Numbered from the stretch's first letter, positions 1 through 9,080 are shown. The stretch is 64,000 nucleotides of DNA from Methanothrix harundinacea 6Ac (GCF_000235565.1 NC_017527.1:992001-1056000), one strand, 5' to 3'. Made by a program: numbers and translations. The notes: generated by a model from the sequence alone, not told the origin.

Positions 1-17
1 CTTGGAGAAATAGATCT

Positions 18-773
18 TTGCCGATCGATAACCTCGTCCCCGCCCTGATCCTCACCTTCCTTGCGGGCCTCGCCACCGGAGTCGGCGGCCTCATCGCCTA
101 CTTCGTCCCCCGCCCCGACATGAGGTACCTCTCCGTCAGCCTCGGCTTCGCCACCGGGGTCATGATCTTCGTCGCCTTCGTCGACCTCTTCTGCAGCGCC
201 AAGGAGGCGATAGGGATGGTCCGGGCCGACCTCTTCTTCCTGGCGGGGATGCTCGTCGTCTACTTTTTGGACAAGGTCGTCCCCCACGCCCACCTGGACG
301 GCCAGGCCGACCCCCACTGCGACCGGCTCTACCGGGGCGGGATCATGATGACCCTGGGGATCGCCATCCACAATTTGCCCGAGGGGCTGGCGGTGGCGCT
401 GGTGGCCCTCGCCGACCTCCGCCTAGGGATCCCCATCGCCATCGCCATAGCGATCCACAACATCCCCGAGGGGGTCGCCTGCTCCGTCCCCCTCTACTGC
501 GCCACCGGGGACCGGAGGAAGTCCTGCTTCTACTCCTTTCTTGCAGGGATGGCGGAGCCCCTGGGGGCAATAATCGCGATCCTGGTCCTCTTACCCTTCC
601 TAAACGGGGCCGTCCTCGCCTCCTCCATCGCCTTCGTCGCCGGGGTGATGGTCTTCATCTGCTTCGACGAGCTGATTCCCATCGCCAACTCCTACGGCGA
701 CGAGCACCTGACGAATCTAGGCCTCATCGCCGGGATCTCCGTGATGATGATAGCCCTCGCCGCCTTCCACTGA
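18..773 (+). CDS. ZIP family divalent metal transporter
   Basis: A 251-residue polytopic membrane protein of the ZIP (ZupT/GufA-like) family, which moves Zn2+ or related metals into the cytoplasm. The two metal-site helices are clear: HNLPEG near residue 118 and HNIPEG near residue 147. A short histidine-containing loop (VVPHAHLDG) lies before them, and about eight hydrophobic segments span the length. The start taken is TTG with GGAG about ten bases upstream. The frame is open to the window edge, so an earlier start cannot be excluded, but the N terminus aligns with the usual family start. It stands alone; the next gene is convergent. Substrate is inferred from family only. Confidence 0.9.
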   Translation: MPIDNLVPALILTFLAGLATGVGGLIAYFVPRPDMRYLSVSLGFATGVMIFVAFVDLFCSAKEAIGMVRADLFFLAGMLVVYFLDKVVPHAHLDGQADPHCDRLYRGGIMMTLGIAIHNLPEGLAVALVALADLRLGIPIAIAIAIHNIPEGVACSVPLYCATGDRRKSCFYSFLAGMAEPLGAIIAILVLLPFLNGAVLASSIAFVAGVMVFICFDELIPIANSYGDEHLTNLGLIAGISVMMIALAAFH

Positions 774-908
774 GCCTCTTGCCCTCGACGAGAAGAAAGG
801 AAGAAAATACGAAAGGAAGAAAGGAAGATAAGAAGGAGGAAGTAGGAAGAATTAAGGAGGCCCCCTCCCGGGAAGGAGGAAGGCCGGATCTCCAAAAGAG
901 CCTTGGAT

Positions 909-3191
909 TCACTTTTTCTCCATCTCCTCCACCGCCTTCTCGACGGCCCGGGAACCCTTCTTCCGCAGCTCCCCCGAGAGCTTGGCGTAGTACTTCATGG
1001 TGTCGGGGGTGACGGAGGGGCCGACCTCCTCCAGGGCGGCGAGGAAGTGGCTCTTTCTCACCTCGACGGCGTTCATATCCTCCCGGAGGGCGAGCCTCCC
1101 CGCCTTCCGGCAGATGGAGGCGATGTCGGCTCCCGTATACTGGTCAGTCCTCTCGACGAGCCGATCGAGGTCGACGTCCTCGGCGAGGGGCATCTTCCCG
1201 GTGTGGACGGCGAAGATCTTCCTCCTGGAGGCGGCGTCCGGCACCGGCACCATGATCAATTCGTCGAACCTGCCGGGCCTGATCAGGGCGGGGTCGATGA
1301 TGTCGGGGCGGTTGGTGGCGGCTATCACGACGACGCCCCGCAGCTCCTCCATCCCGTCGATCTCTGAGAGGAGCTGGTTTACTATCCTCTCGGTGACGTG
1401 GGGCTCGCCGGTCCCTCCGCCCCGGACGGGGGCGAGGGAGTCGAGCTCGTCGAGGAAGACGATGGCGGGGGCCACCTGCCTCGCCTTCCTGAAGATCTCG
1501 GCGATGTGCCGCTCGCTCTCGCCGTACCACTTCGAGAGGATCTCGCTCCCCTTCGTCGTCAGGAAGTTGGCGTTCGACTCGTTGGCCACGGCCTTCGCTA
1601 GAAGGGTCTTTCCCGTCCCCGGCGGGCCGTAGAGGAGGACCCCCTTCGGCGCCTCGATCCCGAGCCTCCTGAAGTTCTCGCCGTAGACCAGGGGCCACTC
1701 CACCGCCTCGACGAGGAGCTGCTTCACCCCTTCGAGGCCGCCGACGTCGGCCCAGGTGACGTTCGGCACCTCGATCAGGATCTCCCGCAGCGCGCTCGGA
1801 GAGACCTCGTGCATCGCCGCCTCCAGGTCCCCCCTCGTCACCACCAGCTCCTCCAGGATCTCCCGGGGTATGGTGGGCTCATCGAGGTCGATTCTGGGCA
1901 GGACCCGCCGGAGGGCGTTCATCGCCGCCTCCCGGGAGAAGGCGGCGATGTCAGCCCCGACGAAGCCGTAGGTGAGGGTGGCAAACTCCTCCAGGTCGAC
2001 GTCCTGGGCGAGGGGCATCCCCCGGGTGTGGATCTGGAGGATCTCGCGCCGCCCTTCGAAGTCGGGGACCCCGAGCTCTATCTCCCGGTCGAACCTGCCG
2101 GGCCTCCGGAGGGCGGGATCGACGGCGTCGGGCCTGTTCGTCGCCCCGATGACGATGACGTTCGCCCTCTCCTTCTGGCCGTCCATCAGGGAGAGGAGCT
2201 GAGCGACCATCCTCCGCTCCATCTCGCCCGCCACCTCCTCCCGCTTGGGGGCGATGGAGTCGAGCTCGTCGAGGAAGATGATCGCCGGAGCGTTCCTCTC
2301 CGACTCCTCGAAGACCTCCCGGATCCTCTTCTCGCTCTCGCCGTAGTACTTGGATACGATCTCGGGGCCGTTGATCGAGGCGAAGTGGGCGCTGGACTCG
2401 TTGGCGACGGCCTTGGCGAGCATCGTCTTTCCCGTCCCCGGGGGGCCGTGGAGGAGGACCCCCCTCGGGGGATCGATCCCCAGCCGCTCGAAGAGCTCGG
2501 GGTGCTTGAGGGGGAGCTCGATCATCTCCCGGACCCGCTGGATGGCGTGCTTCATCCCCCCCAGGTCCTCGTAGACCACCTCCGCCGCGGCCTTGGCGTC
2601 TACCGCCCGGGAGAGGAGCTCCAGCTCCGTCTCCTCGCCGATCCTGACCGTCCCCGATGGCACCGTCGATACGACCCTCATCTTCACCTCCCCGAGGCCG
2701 AAGGCGGAGCCCTTATCGGACCTTTTGAAGATCTCGTCGAACATGGTGTCCTTTCCGGTGGCGAGGTCGCCGGGCGGCCGCCGGAGGGTGGTGGTGGAGA
2801 TGACGTCCCCCTTCGAGACGGGCCGTCCCAAGAATACCTTCCGGAGGGCCTCGCTGGGGATCGAGATCTGGATTCCGCGCCCCACCGGCGCTAAAGAGAC
2901 CCTCTCGGCCGGCCTCCATTCGGCCTTGGAGATCTCGACGTACTGGCCGATCCCCGCCCCCACGTTCGACCGTATGAGGCCGTCCACCCGGGCGACGTCC
3001 ATATCCTCGTCGGTGGGGTAGGCCTTCACCGCGAGGGCGCTTGTAGCCTTCGTCCCCCTGATCTCCACCAGGTCGTAGTCGGCGACCCCCAGGTCGGCCA
3101 TCTGCCGCCCGCTTATCCTCACGATCCCCTTTCCCACGTCCCTCTGGTCAGCCTCAATGATCTTCAGCCGGATGGATTCGGAGTCGGTCAT
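909..3191 (-). CDS. cdc48: Cdc48/VAT-type AAA+ ATPase
   Basis: A 760-residue Cdc48/p97 (VAT) homolog, a hexameric unfoldase that uses ATP to extract and unfold proteins, in archaea probably feeding the proteasome. Order: N-terminal double-psi barrel and second N subdomain (about 1-190), D1 AAA module with Walker A GPPGTGKT near residue 250 and Walker B IIFLDELD, D2 module with Walker A near 524 and Walker B IVFLDELD, and arginine-finger regions ATNRPD and RPGRFD in both. The C terminus ends in a charged helix (...EEMEKK) and has no HbYX proteasome-docking tail. Length is normal for the family. ATG start; a TATA-like element lies about 25 bases upstream, so the transcript may be leaderless. 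Confidence 0.96.
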   Translation of the reverse strand: MTDSESIRLKIIEADQRDVGKGIVRISGRQMADLGVADYDLVEIRGTKATSALAVKAYPTDEDMDVARVDGLIRSNVGAGIGQYVEISKAEWRPAERVSLAPVGRGIQISIPSEALRKVFLGRPVSKGDVISTTTLRRPPGDLATGKDTMFDEIFKRSDKGSAFGLGEVKMRVVSTVPSGTVRIGEETELELLSRAVDAKAAAEVVYEDLGGMKHAIQRVREMIELPLKHPELFERLGIDPPRGVLLHGPPGTGKTMLAKAVANESSAHFASINGPEIVSKYYGESEKRIREVFEESERNAPAIIFLDELDSIAPKREEVAGEMERRMVAQLLSLMDGQKERANVIVIGATNRPDAVDPALRRPGRFDREIELGVPDFEGRREILQIHTRGMPLAQDVDLEEFATLTYGFVGADIAAFSREAAMNALRRVLPRIDLDEPTIPREILEELVVTRGDLEAAMHEVSPSALREILIEVPNVTWADVGGLEGVKQLLVEAVEWPLVYGENFRRLGIEAPKGVLLYGPPGTGKTLLAKAVANESNANFLTTKGSEILSKWYGESERHIAEIFRKARQVAPAIVFLDELDSLAPVRGGGTGEPHVTERIVNQLLSEIDGMEELRGVVVIAATNRPDIIDPALIRPGRFDELIMVPVPDAASRRKIFAVHTGKMPLAEDVDLDRLVERTDQYTGADIASICRKAGRLALREDMNAVEVRKSHFLAALEEVGPSVTPDTMKYYAKLSGELRKKGSRAVEKAVEEMEKK

Positions 3192-3489
3192 CTCTTTTAC
3201 ACCCTCTAGATGGCTTTTTATGGACGAGTTTCTAGTTAAGTATTCTCCTCGGCCCTGGATCTTGGATTAGGAGGGGTCGGGGCTATCCACCTCGCCGATC
3301 CTTCATCCCAGAGCCCTGATAAAGCTCCACGCCTCCCCTCCAGGAGCCTCCATCTCGCCCTCGCTCCCTCATCCCTCTCGGATGACCCCCCAAAATCCGT
3401 CTCTTCGGCGGGGGATGATCCCGGCCCGAAAATTTTGTAGCTTCGAAGGGCTAGATATTCCCTGACAAAGAAGTTATGGTGGCGACCTC
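3192..3489. promoter_or_regulatory. divergent intergenic region with cdc48 promoter
   Basis: About 300 bases between divergent genes. On the minus strand CCATAAAAAGCC (3211-3222) is positioned as a TATA box for cdc48. On the plus side GAAAATTTTG (about 3429-3438) and AGATATT (about 3451) are weak candidates for the following gene. No ORF of any strength, RNA gene or repeat was seen. Confidence 0.4.
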
Positions 3490-4647
3490 ATGATGAAGAA
3501 GAAGCCCAAAGGCCTCCTCCCCGCCCTCCTCCTGGCCGTCTTCTTTTTGAACGCGCCCTCGGGGAGCGGCCAGGACCTCCCGATCGATCTGATCGAGCTC
3601 CCCCCCGGCTTTGAGATCACCGTCTACGCTCGCGACCTTCCCGGCGCTCGGTCCCTCGCCCTGGGAAGCGAGGGGACGGTCTTCGTAGGGACGAGGTCTG
3701 AGGGGAGGGTCTACGCCATCAGGGACGGCGACGGGAACGGCCGGATCGACGCGGGCGAGATCTTCGTCATCGGTTCGGGGCTCGACCTTCCGAACGGCGT
3801 CGCCTTTCGAGATGGGAGCCTTTACGTCGCCGAGGTGAGCCGGATCCTCAGGTACGACGCGATCGAGTCGCACCTCGATGAACCGCCCGATCCCGTCGTG
3901 GTCAAGGACGATCTTCCCAGCCAGAGAAGCCACGGCTGGAAGTTCATCGCCTTCGGCCCCGACGGGAAGCTCTACGTCCCCATCGGAGCCCCCTGCAACG
4001 TCTGCGATCCGGGCGACCCCTACGCCTCCATCACCAGGATGGACCCCGACGGCAGCAACTTTGAGATCTTCGCCCGGGGCGTCAGGAACACCGTCGGCTT
4101 CGACTGGCATCCTGACACCGCCGAGCTGTGGTTCACCGACAACGGCCGCGACTGGCTCGGAGACGACGAGCCCCCCGACGAGCTGAACCGCGCTCCGGTG
4201 GCGGGCCTCCACTTCGGCTTCCCCTTCTGCCATGCCGGAATCCCAGATCCCGTCTTCGGCGGGTCGAGGGGATGCGGCGAGTTCACGGACCCGGAGATGA
4301 ACCTGGGGCCCCACGTCGCTGCTCTCGGGATGAGGTTCTACTCGGGCGCCGCCTTCCCGCCGGCGTATCGGGGCGGGATCTTCATCGCCGAGCACGGCTC
4401 CTGGAACCGGGCCGACCCCATCGGCTACCGGGTGACCTTTGTGAGGTTCGAGGACGGACGGGCCACCGACTACGAGATCTTCGCCGAGGGGTGGCTCGGA
4501 GGAAGGGTCGCCTGGGGTCGGCCCGTGGACGTTCTGGTGATGCCCGACGGCGCCCTCCTCGTCTCCGACGACAGGGCGGGAGCGGTCTATCGGATCTCTT
4601 ACAGAGGATCCCCGGGGAGGCTCGATCCCTATGCAGAAGAGCCTTGA
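3490..4647 (+). CDS. secreted PQQ-type sugar (sorbosone) dehydrogenase-like propeller
   Basis: A 385-residue exported protein. The N terminus (MMKKKPKG then a hydrophobic stretch ending near SGSG) is a signal peptide. The rest matches the glucose/sorbosone dehydrogenase (GSDH, L-sorbosone dehydrogenase) six-bladed beta-propeller: HGWKFIAFGPDGKLYV, a CNVC pair, GVRNTVGFDWHP, FTDNGRDW, AEHGSWNR and a final LLVSDDRAGAVYRISY blade. Family enzymes oxidise sugars or aldehydes with bound PQQ and calcium. No PQQ biosynthesis gene is in the window, so the substrate and even the redox activity are uncertain. The paired cysteines could form disulfides. The next gene encodes another secreted protein on the same strand. 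Confidence 0.85.
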   Translation: MMKKKPKGLLPALLLAVFFLNAPSGSGQDLPIDLIELPPGFEITVYARDLPGARSLALGSEGTVFVGTRSEGRVYAIRDGDGNGRIDAGEIFVIGSGLDLPNGVAFRDGSLYVAEVSRILRYDAIESHLDEPPDPVVVKDDLPSQRSHGWKFIAFGPDGKLYVPIGAPCNVCDPGDPYASITRMDPDGSNFEIFARGVRNTVGFDWHPDTAELWFTDNGRDWLGDDEPPDELNRAPVAGLHFGFPFCHAGIPDPVFGGSRGCGEFTDPEMNLGPHVAALGMRFYSGAAFPPAYRGGIFIAEHGSWNRADPIGYRVTFVRFEDGRATDYEIFAEGWLGGRVAWGRPVDVLVMPDGALLVSDDRAGAVYRISYRGSPGRLDPYAEEP

Positions 4648-4708
4648 TCCAACGGAGACAGAGAGAAGTTTTATCTGACATGTTTGAGATATAAGGACTA
4701 AAGCACGG

Positions 4709-4719
4709 CAGGAGGAAAG
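4709..4719 (+). promoter_or_regulatory. strong Shine-Dalgarno site
   Basis: AGGAGGAAAGG lies a few bases before the ATG at 4723, one of the strongest ribosome-binding sites in the window. It fixes the start of the small secreted protein. Confidence 0.7.
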
Positions 4720-4722
4720 GTT

Positions 4723-5196
4723 ATGAAGAAGAAGGCATCGGTGACTCTGTTGTCTCTGCTCTTCCTCTGCGGGTCCACGGCATTGGTGCAGGGTCTGATC
4801 GGCGGAGGCTGCTCTTACGATGACTACCCGGGCGCTTGCGAGATCGTCTCCATCCTCAAGACCGAGGATTCGATCCGACAGGCAGAGGTCGAGGGCGGCC
4901 CCGGTTATGAGGGGTATGAGGTCTGGTTCGTCTTCAGCCCGGACGAGCCGATGAACCTGGATGCGGATCGAGAAGAGGAGATCCTGGGCAGCGAGCACCT
5001 CTTACAGCTCTGCAACTCCTGGTACCCCGGCCCTCGTTTCCTTGAGAAGTATCAGATAACCGAGGGCGCGGTCTTCGAATGCACCCTGAAGTTGATAGCT
5101 ACAGGGACCTGCAGCCCCATCGTCTTCGAGTTCGACGAGATCGACCTTTGTGATTATTTCGAGTCCAGCGAGGAAGAAGCCGACCCGTCCCCCTGA
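4723..5196 (+). CDS. small secreted cysteine-containing protein, unknown function
   Basis: 157 residues with a clear signal peptide (MKKKASVTLLSLLFLCGSTALVQG). The mature part is acidic and carries spaced cysteines (GGGCSYDDYPGACEI, QLCNSWYPGP, FECTLKLIATGTCSP, DLCDYF), which fits an extracellular disulfide-bonded domain. It ends in an acidic tail (SSEEEADPSP). No family is recognised. It lies 75 bases after the GSDH-like gene on the same strand and may be expressed with it. A strong ribosome-binding site supports the start. Confidence 0.8.
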   Translation: MKKKASVTLLSLLFLCGSTALVQGLIGGGCSYDDYPGACEIVSILKTEDSIRQAEVEGGPGYEGYEVWFVFSPDEPMNLDADREEEILGSEHLLQLCNSWYPGPRFLEKYQITEGAVFECTLKLIATGTCSPIVFEFDEIDLCDYFESSEEEADPSP

Positions 5197-5345
5197 GCAC
5201 CAGGTGGATCGATCCCGATCGCAAGGACAGGGCCGTTGGAGAAGGGCAAAGAAGGGGGGCTGAGGGGCGAAAGACCCGGCAAATCAGAACGGCCCGTCTC
5301 CCGGAAAATTTTTTATGAGGCGGTGAGGCCGAAACCTTCCGGTCC

Positions 5346-5645
5346 TCACCTCAGAGCATCTCTTATGGCCCTTTCCAGCCTCTCGCCAGCGACAAAGCCA
5401 TTGAACCTCTCCACCAACTCCCCGTCCCTCTCGAGGATCAGGGTGGGGACGTTGAAGACGACCTGCTCCTCGGCGAGCCTCCCCTCCACCTGGGCGTCGA
5501 TCCTCCTGAACTCGACCTTCCGAGCGAAGACCTCCGCCAGCTCCTCCAGGATCATGGCCTCCTCGCGGCAGAAGCCGCAGGCCTCGGTGTAAAACTCCGT
5601 GAGGACGACCTCGGGGAAGGCCGCTCTCTCATCTTGGGATCTCAA
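5346..5645 (-). CDS. thioredoxin-like protein with CGFC active site
   Basis: 99 residues with a thioredoxin fold: a strand leading to FYTEACGFCREE (CxxC active site at about residues 20-23), then the cis-proline region FNVPTLILERDG and a C-terminal GERLERAIRDAL helix. It is shorter than canonical thioredoxin and lacks an obvious signal peptide, so it is probably cytoplasmic. Its start overlaps the end of the upstream radical-SAM/AhbB gene by 17 bases. This suggests translational coupling and a role in keeping thiols or Fe-S precursors of that enzyme reduced, which is inference. Confidence 0.85.
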   Translation of the reverse strand: MRSQDERAAFPEVVLTEFYTEACGFCREEAMILEELAEVFARKVEFRRIDAQVEGRLAEEQVVFNVPTLILERDGELVERFNGFVAGERLERAIRDALR

Positions 5646-7128
5646 AGCGCACCCCTATCTTGAATATCCGCTTCGTCGGGAGGACGAGCTGGTGGAGGCC
5701 GGTCTTCTCCTTCATCTCCGAGAGGATCTCCTCGATCCTCTCCTCGGAGGCGGATATGGTGAACCACATGTTGAACTCCGTCTCGTTCGGCCGGAGGTAG
5801 TTGTGGGAGATCTCCTGGTAGCTGTTGACGACCTCCGCCACCTCCTCCATCCTATCGTCGGAGACGGGGAGGGCGACGAGGACCCCGGAGCAGCCGAGCC
5901 TCCTCATGTCCAGGATCGGGCCGATCCTCCGGATTATCCCCCAGTCCTGGAGCCGCTTCGCCCTCTCCATCGCCTCCTCCTCGCTCGTCCCCAGGGCCTC
6001 GCCGAGGGCGAGGAAGGGCCGGGCCGTCAGGGGGAACTCCTCCTGGACTATCTCCAGGAGCCTCCGGTCCAGCTCGTCGAGGTCGGGCCCCTCCCCCTCC
6101 GGAGGCGCCCCCTCGGTCCGGCCGTCCTCCCTCGGATCCTCTTGGGCCGAATCGTAGCTGCAGAGGGGGTCTGACTCGAGATAGTCCCCGGTGGCGGCGT
6201 AGGCCCGGGCCCTGCAGCCGCCGCAGACCCTCCGGTATGAGCATCCGCCGCACCTGCCCAACAGCTCCCTCCTCCGGAGGTCCAGGAAGACCGGCGAGCT
6301 CTCCCAGATCTCCGGGAAGCTCTCTTCCCGGACGTTCCCGGCGACGATCGGGAGGTAGCCGCAGGGAGAGACGTCTCCGGTCCGGGAGACGAAGACGAAG
6401 CTCGTCCCGGCGAGGCAGGCGCTCCCCATGATCCCCTCCCTTTCCGCCTCGGTGAGGACCTCCCTCACCACCCGGCCGTACTGGGGGGCGCAGGTGACCT
6501 TCACCTCGATCTTCCTCCTCCTCCCCTCCCCGGCCACCTCTCGGAGGATCGCATCCTGCTCCTCTGGCGTCACCAGATCCTCCTCCCTCCCCCGGCCCGT
6601 GGGAACCAAAAAGAAGAGGTGGAAGGCGACGGCTCCGAGCTCCTCGGCGAGGTCCATGGTGGCGGAGACCTGGTTTTGGTTCGCCCTCGTCACCGTCATG
6701 TTGATCTGGAAGTCCACCTCGCCCCGGAGGTTTCCTATCCCCCGGACCGCAAGGTCGAAGGAGCCCGGACCCCGGGAGGCGTCGTGGACCTCGGGGCCGG
6801 GCCCATCGAGGCTGATGCTGACCCGCATGATACCGGCCCGTTTGATCCTCTCGACGGCCTCGGGGGTGAGGAGGGTTCCGTTCGTAGCCAGGGAGGCCCG
6901 GATCCCCCGGCTCCGGGCGTATTCGGCGAGGTGGAAGATGTCGGGGCGGAGGAGGGGCTCCCCCCCGCTGAGGATCAGCATCGGTCGGAGGGGTGCCACC
7001 TGGTCGATGAACCCCTCCGCCTCCTCCGTCGAAAGCTCCGCCCCGTCGGGCGAGGCCGAGGCTGAGGCGCGGCAGTACTCGCAAGCCAGGTTACAGGCCG
7101 CCGTCACCTCCCAGGCTATGATCAGCAT
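5629..7128 (-). CDS. radical SAM (AhbC/AhbD-type) fused to siroheme decarboxylase (AhbB-type) domain
   Basis: A 499-residue two-domain protein. Residues 1-335 form a radical SAM enzyme with CNLACEYC near the N terminus, the GGEPL motif, and a C-terminal SPASM-like cysteine cluster (CGYLP, CGGCSYRRVCGGCRARA), as in AhbC/AhbD of the archaeal alternative haem pathway. After an acidic linker, residues 345-499 are an Lrp/AsnC-like fold with the HNYLRPNETEFNMWFTI segment typical of the siroheme decarboxylase subunits AhbA/AhbB. In most archaea these are separate genes. The ATG directly abuts the asd stop, and thioredoxin overlaps the end, so all three look co-transcribed. Which radical SAM step is done (deacetylation or coproporphyrin decarboxylation) cannot be told here. 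Confidence 0.86.
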   Translation of the reverse strand: MLIIAWEVTAACNLACEYCRASASASPDGAELSTEEAEGFIDQVAPLRPMLILSGGEPLLRPDIFHLAEYARSRGIRASLATNGTLLTPEAVERIKRAGIMRVSISLDGPGPEVHDASRGPGSFDLAVRGIGNLRGEVDFQINMTVTRANQNQVSATMDLAEELGAVAFHLFFLVPTGRGREEDLVTPEEQDAILREVAGEGRRRKIEVKVTCAPQYGRVVREVLTEAEREGIMGSACLAGTSFVFVSRTGDVSPCGYLPIVAGNVREESFPEIWESSPVFLDLRRRELLGRCGGCSYRRVCGGCRARAYAATGDYLESDPLCSYDSAQEDPREDGRTEGAPPEGEGPDLDELDRRLLEIVQEEFPLTARPFLALGEALGTSEEEAMERAKRLQDWGIIRRIGPILDMRRLGCSGVLVALPVSDDRMEEVAEVVNSYQEISHNYLRPNETEFNMWFTISASEERIEEILSEMKEKTGLHQLVLPTKRIFKIGVRFEIPR

Positions 7129-8157
7129 CTAGAGCATTCCCTTCTTGGAGAGGAGCTCCGCGTTCAGGACGGAGGCGCCGGCGGCCCCCCGGATGGTGTT
7201 GTGGCCCATGGCGATGAAGCGGATACCCTCCCGGATCCTGCCGACGGAGACGGCCATCCCCTTCCCGGCGTTCCTATCGAGCCTCGGCTGGGGCCTGTCC
7301 ACCTCGTCCCGGACGATGATCGGCCTCTTCGGCTCCGTCGGAAGGTCGGAGAGGCCTGGGTTGAAGTTGAGGAAGGCCTCTCTCACCTCGGCGGGGGTGG
7401 GGTTCTTTGCCATCTCGACCCAGACCGCCTCGGTGTGGCCGTCCATGACGGGGACCCGATGGCAGCTCGCGCTGACGTCGAAGGGGGCGTCGACGATCCG
7501 GTCGCCGTCGAAGGTCCCCAGGATCTTCTGGGCCTCCCGCTCGACCTTCTCCTCTTCGCCGGAGATGAAGGGGATGATGTTCCCCAGAATAGCCATCGAG
7601 GGGACCCCCTCGTAGCCGGCGCCGCTCACCGCCTGCATCGAGGCGACGATCACCCGCTGGATCTCCATCGGCATCAGGGGCTTGAGGGCGAGGGCGAACA
7701 TGATGGTGGTGCAGTTGGGGTTTGTGACGATGTAGCCGTCCCAACCCCGCTTCTTCTGCTGGACCTCGACGAGGCCGAGGTGGTCGGCGTTGCACTCGGG
7801 GATCATCAGGGGGACGTCCGGGTCGAACCGGTACGCGCTGGCGTTGCTCGCCACGGCAAACCCTGCTTTTGCGAACTCCGCCTCTGCCTTCTTCGCCTCG
7901 TCGGCGGGGAGCGCCGAGAAGACGACGTCCGCCTGCACCTCCTTCGGGTCGACGTTTACGACCTTCATATCGCCGACCTCCGCCGGAAGCTCGTTCTCCA
8001 GCCTCCACCGGGCTGCTTCGCGGTACTTCTTGCCGGCGCTCCTCTCGGAGGCGGCGAGGCTCGAGAGCTCAAACCAGGGATGGTCCCAAAGCTGTTCGAT
8101 GAACCTCTGTCCCACTGCGCCCGTAGCTCCGAGAACGCCTGCTCTAATCTTGTCCAT
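7129..8157 (-). CDS. asd: aspartate-semialdehyde dehydrogenase
   Basis: 342 residues, archaeal/fungal-type Asd, which reduces aspartyl phosphate to aspartate semialdehyde with NADPH for lysine, threonine and methionine synthesis. The sequence has the NADP-binding GATGAVGQRF at the N terminus, the catalytic cysteine in NPNCTT, and the SCHRVPVMDGHTEAVW segment that contains substrate-binding residues. Length is usual. A minus-strand TATA element lies about 50 bases before the ATG. The haem-pathway fusion gene begins at the base after its stop codon. Confidence 0.95.
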   Translation of the reverse strand: MDKIRAGVLGATGAVGQRFIEQLWDHPWFELSSLAASERSAGKKYREAARWRLENELPAEVGDMKVVNVDPKEVQADVVFSALPADEAKKAEAEFAKAGFAVASNASAYRFDPDVPLMIPECNADHLGLVEVQQKKRGWDGYIVTNPNCTTIMFALALKPLMPMEIQRVIVASMQAVSGAGYEGVPSMAILGNIIPFISGEEEKVEREAQKILGTFDGDRIVDAPFDVSASCHRVPVMDGHTEAVWVEMAKNPTPAEVREAFLNFNPGLSDLPTEPKRPIIVRDEVDRPQPRLDRNAGKGMAVSVGRIREGIRFIAMGHNTIRGAAGASVLNAELLSKKGML

Positions 8158-8202
8158 GAGAGATCACCTTGAACGACAGCGGCTCTTTGGAGCAGCCTTG
8201 AT

Positions 8203-8212
8203 ATAAATGCCT
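8203..8212 (-). promoter_or_regulatory. TATA box of asd operon
   Basis: The plus strand reads TGATATAAAT, i.e. ATTTATATCA on the coding strand, about 45-50 bases before the asd ATG. This is a standard position for an archaeal promoter with a short leader. The rest of 8213-8390 is GC-rich and holds no recognised feature. Confidence 0.6.
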
Positions 8213-8390
8213 TCTCTGGAAAGGGGCGCCGGCCCGGCCCGTTTCCGGATTTGGGATCGAAATCTCCGGAGATGGGGGGCGATATCCCCCCTCGCCCCCC
8301 CTCCTTCGCGACCCCCCCCTGCGGTGCGGCCGGGGACGGGACGGTCCCGGCCGGTAGGCGGAGTTGGAGGAAGGCGCGGGGGCGGGGGGA

Positions 8391-8939
8391 TCAGCAGGAG
8401 GTGGCGGGATAGTAGTCGGCAGGCAGCGTGAAGTCGACCTTCATCGCCCCGGAGGTCCTTTCCCCCTCCACCACCGATCCGCCGGCGGCGATGTACCTCT
8501 TCAGGCTCCGCCAGGCGGCCTCGACGTCCCTGGGGAGCTTGACGCACTTGGGTACCTGATGGCGGCCGAGCCCCTTCGCCGCCATGCAGCCGCCGCCCGT
8601 CTCCTTCCGGCGGGCGCACCGAAGAAGGCAGAAGGCGGCGGTCCGGAGGAGGACCCTTCCGACCTCTATCCTGGCCGGCGGCTCCGCCACCGACCGGGCG
8701 TAGACGGCGGCGGCCATGGCGAAGAAGGAGAGGTTCTCTATCGTTGAAGGGGGCCAGACCTTCGACAAAATTCTCATCACCCGCGGGTCTACCTCCTCTT
8801 TTGCCAGCTCCACCAGGGCCCGGTAGCCCCGGGCCGTAGGCATCAGAAGGATCTGGTCGAACTCAAACTCCCTTCCGGTGGCGCGGCTGTCTATGAGCGT
8901 GACGAACCTTTTGCCGTACCTATCGGCGTAGTCGAACAT
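8391..8939 (-). CDS. conserved-looking hypothetical protein
   Basis: 182 residues with no recognised family. It is basic, mainly helical by composition, with a cysteine-rich middle (AAFCLLRCARRKETGGGC) and a terminal SC. A short Ala-rich hydrophobic helix (FFAMAAAVYARS) lies near the centre, but there is no signal peptide or clear membrane anchor. The start is an ATG preceded by TGAGGT, and a TATA element on the coding strand lies 32-44 bases upstream, so the gene looks expressed. It is a single-gene unit between asd and the ClC pair. Confidence 0.65.
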   Translation of the reverse strand: MFDYADRYGKRFVTLIDSRATGREFEFDQILLMPTARGYRALVELAKEEVDPRVMRILSKVWPPSTIENLSFFAMAAAVYARSVAEPPARIEVGRVLLRTAAFCLLRCARRKETGGGCMAAKGLGRHQVPKCVKLPRDVEAAWRSLKRYIAAGGSVVEGERTSGAMKVDFTLPADYYPATSC

Positions 8940-8970
8940 CGGGACCTCATCAGCTGGGTGGTAGAGGAGG

Positions 8971-8983
8971 AGGGCATTTTATA
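8971..8983 (-). promoter_or_regulatory. TATA box of the 8391-8939 gene
   Basis: The coding strand reads GATATAAAATGCC about 32-44 bases before the ATG. This predicts a leader of around ten bases that contains the TGAGGT ribosome-binding site. Confidence 0.55.
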
Positions 8984-9080
8984 TCAGGGTTCGGAAAGCC
9001 GATGGAGGGCTGGCCAGAGCCTCACAAACGACTGGATCTCCGAGGTTCGAACCGAACCCCTTCGGGGCGGACCCTCCTCA

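Noticed and set aside
1809-2894. 361-codon plus-strand frame inside cdc48
   Set aside because: Antisense to the strongly conserved AAA modules and made of repetitive low-complexity residues; no start signals.
3451-4998. 515-codon minus-strand open frame opposite the GSDH-like gene
   Set aside because: It is a GC-rich antisense shadow: Pro/Gly/Arg/Val-rich with no motifs, while the plus strand has a signal peptide and full propeller motifs.
9030-9075. tRNA-like GAGGTTCGAACC sequence
   Set aside because: It resembles a T-loop, but the flanking bases do not form the T stem on either strand, and no acceptor, D or anticodon arms can be drawn.
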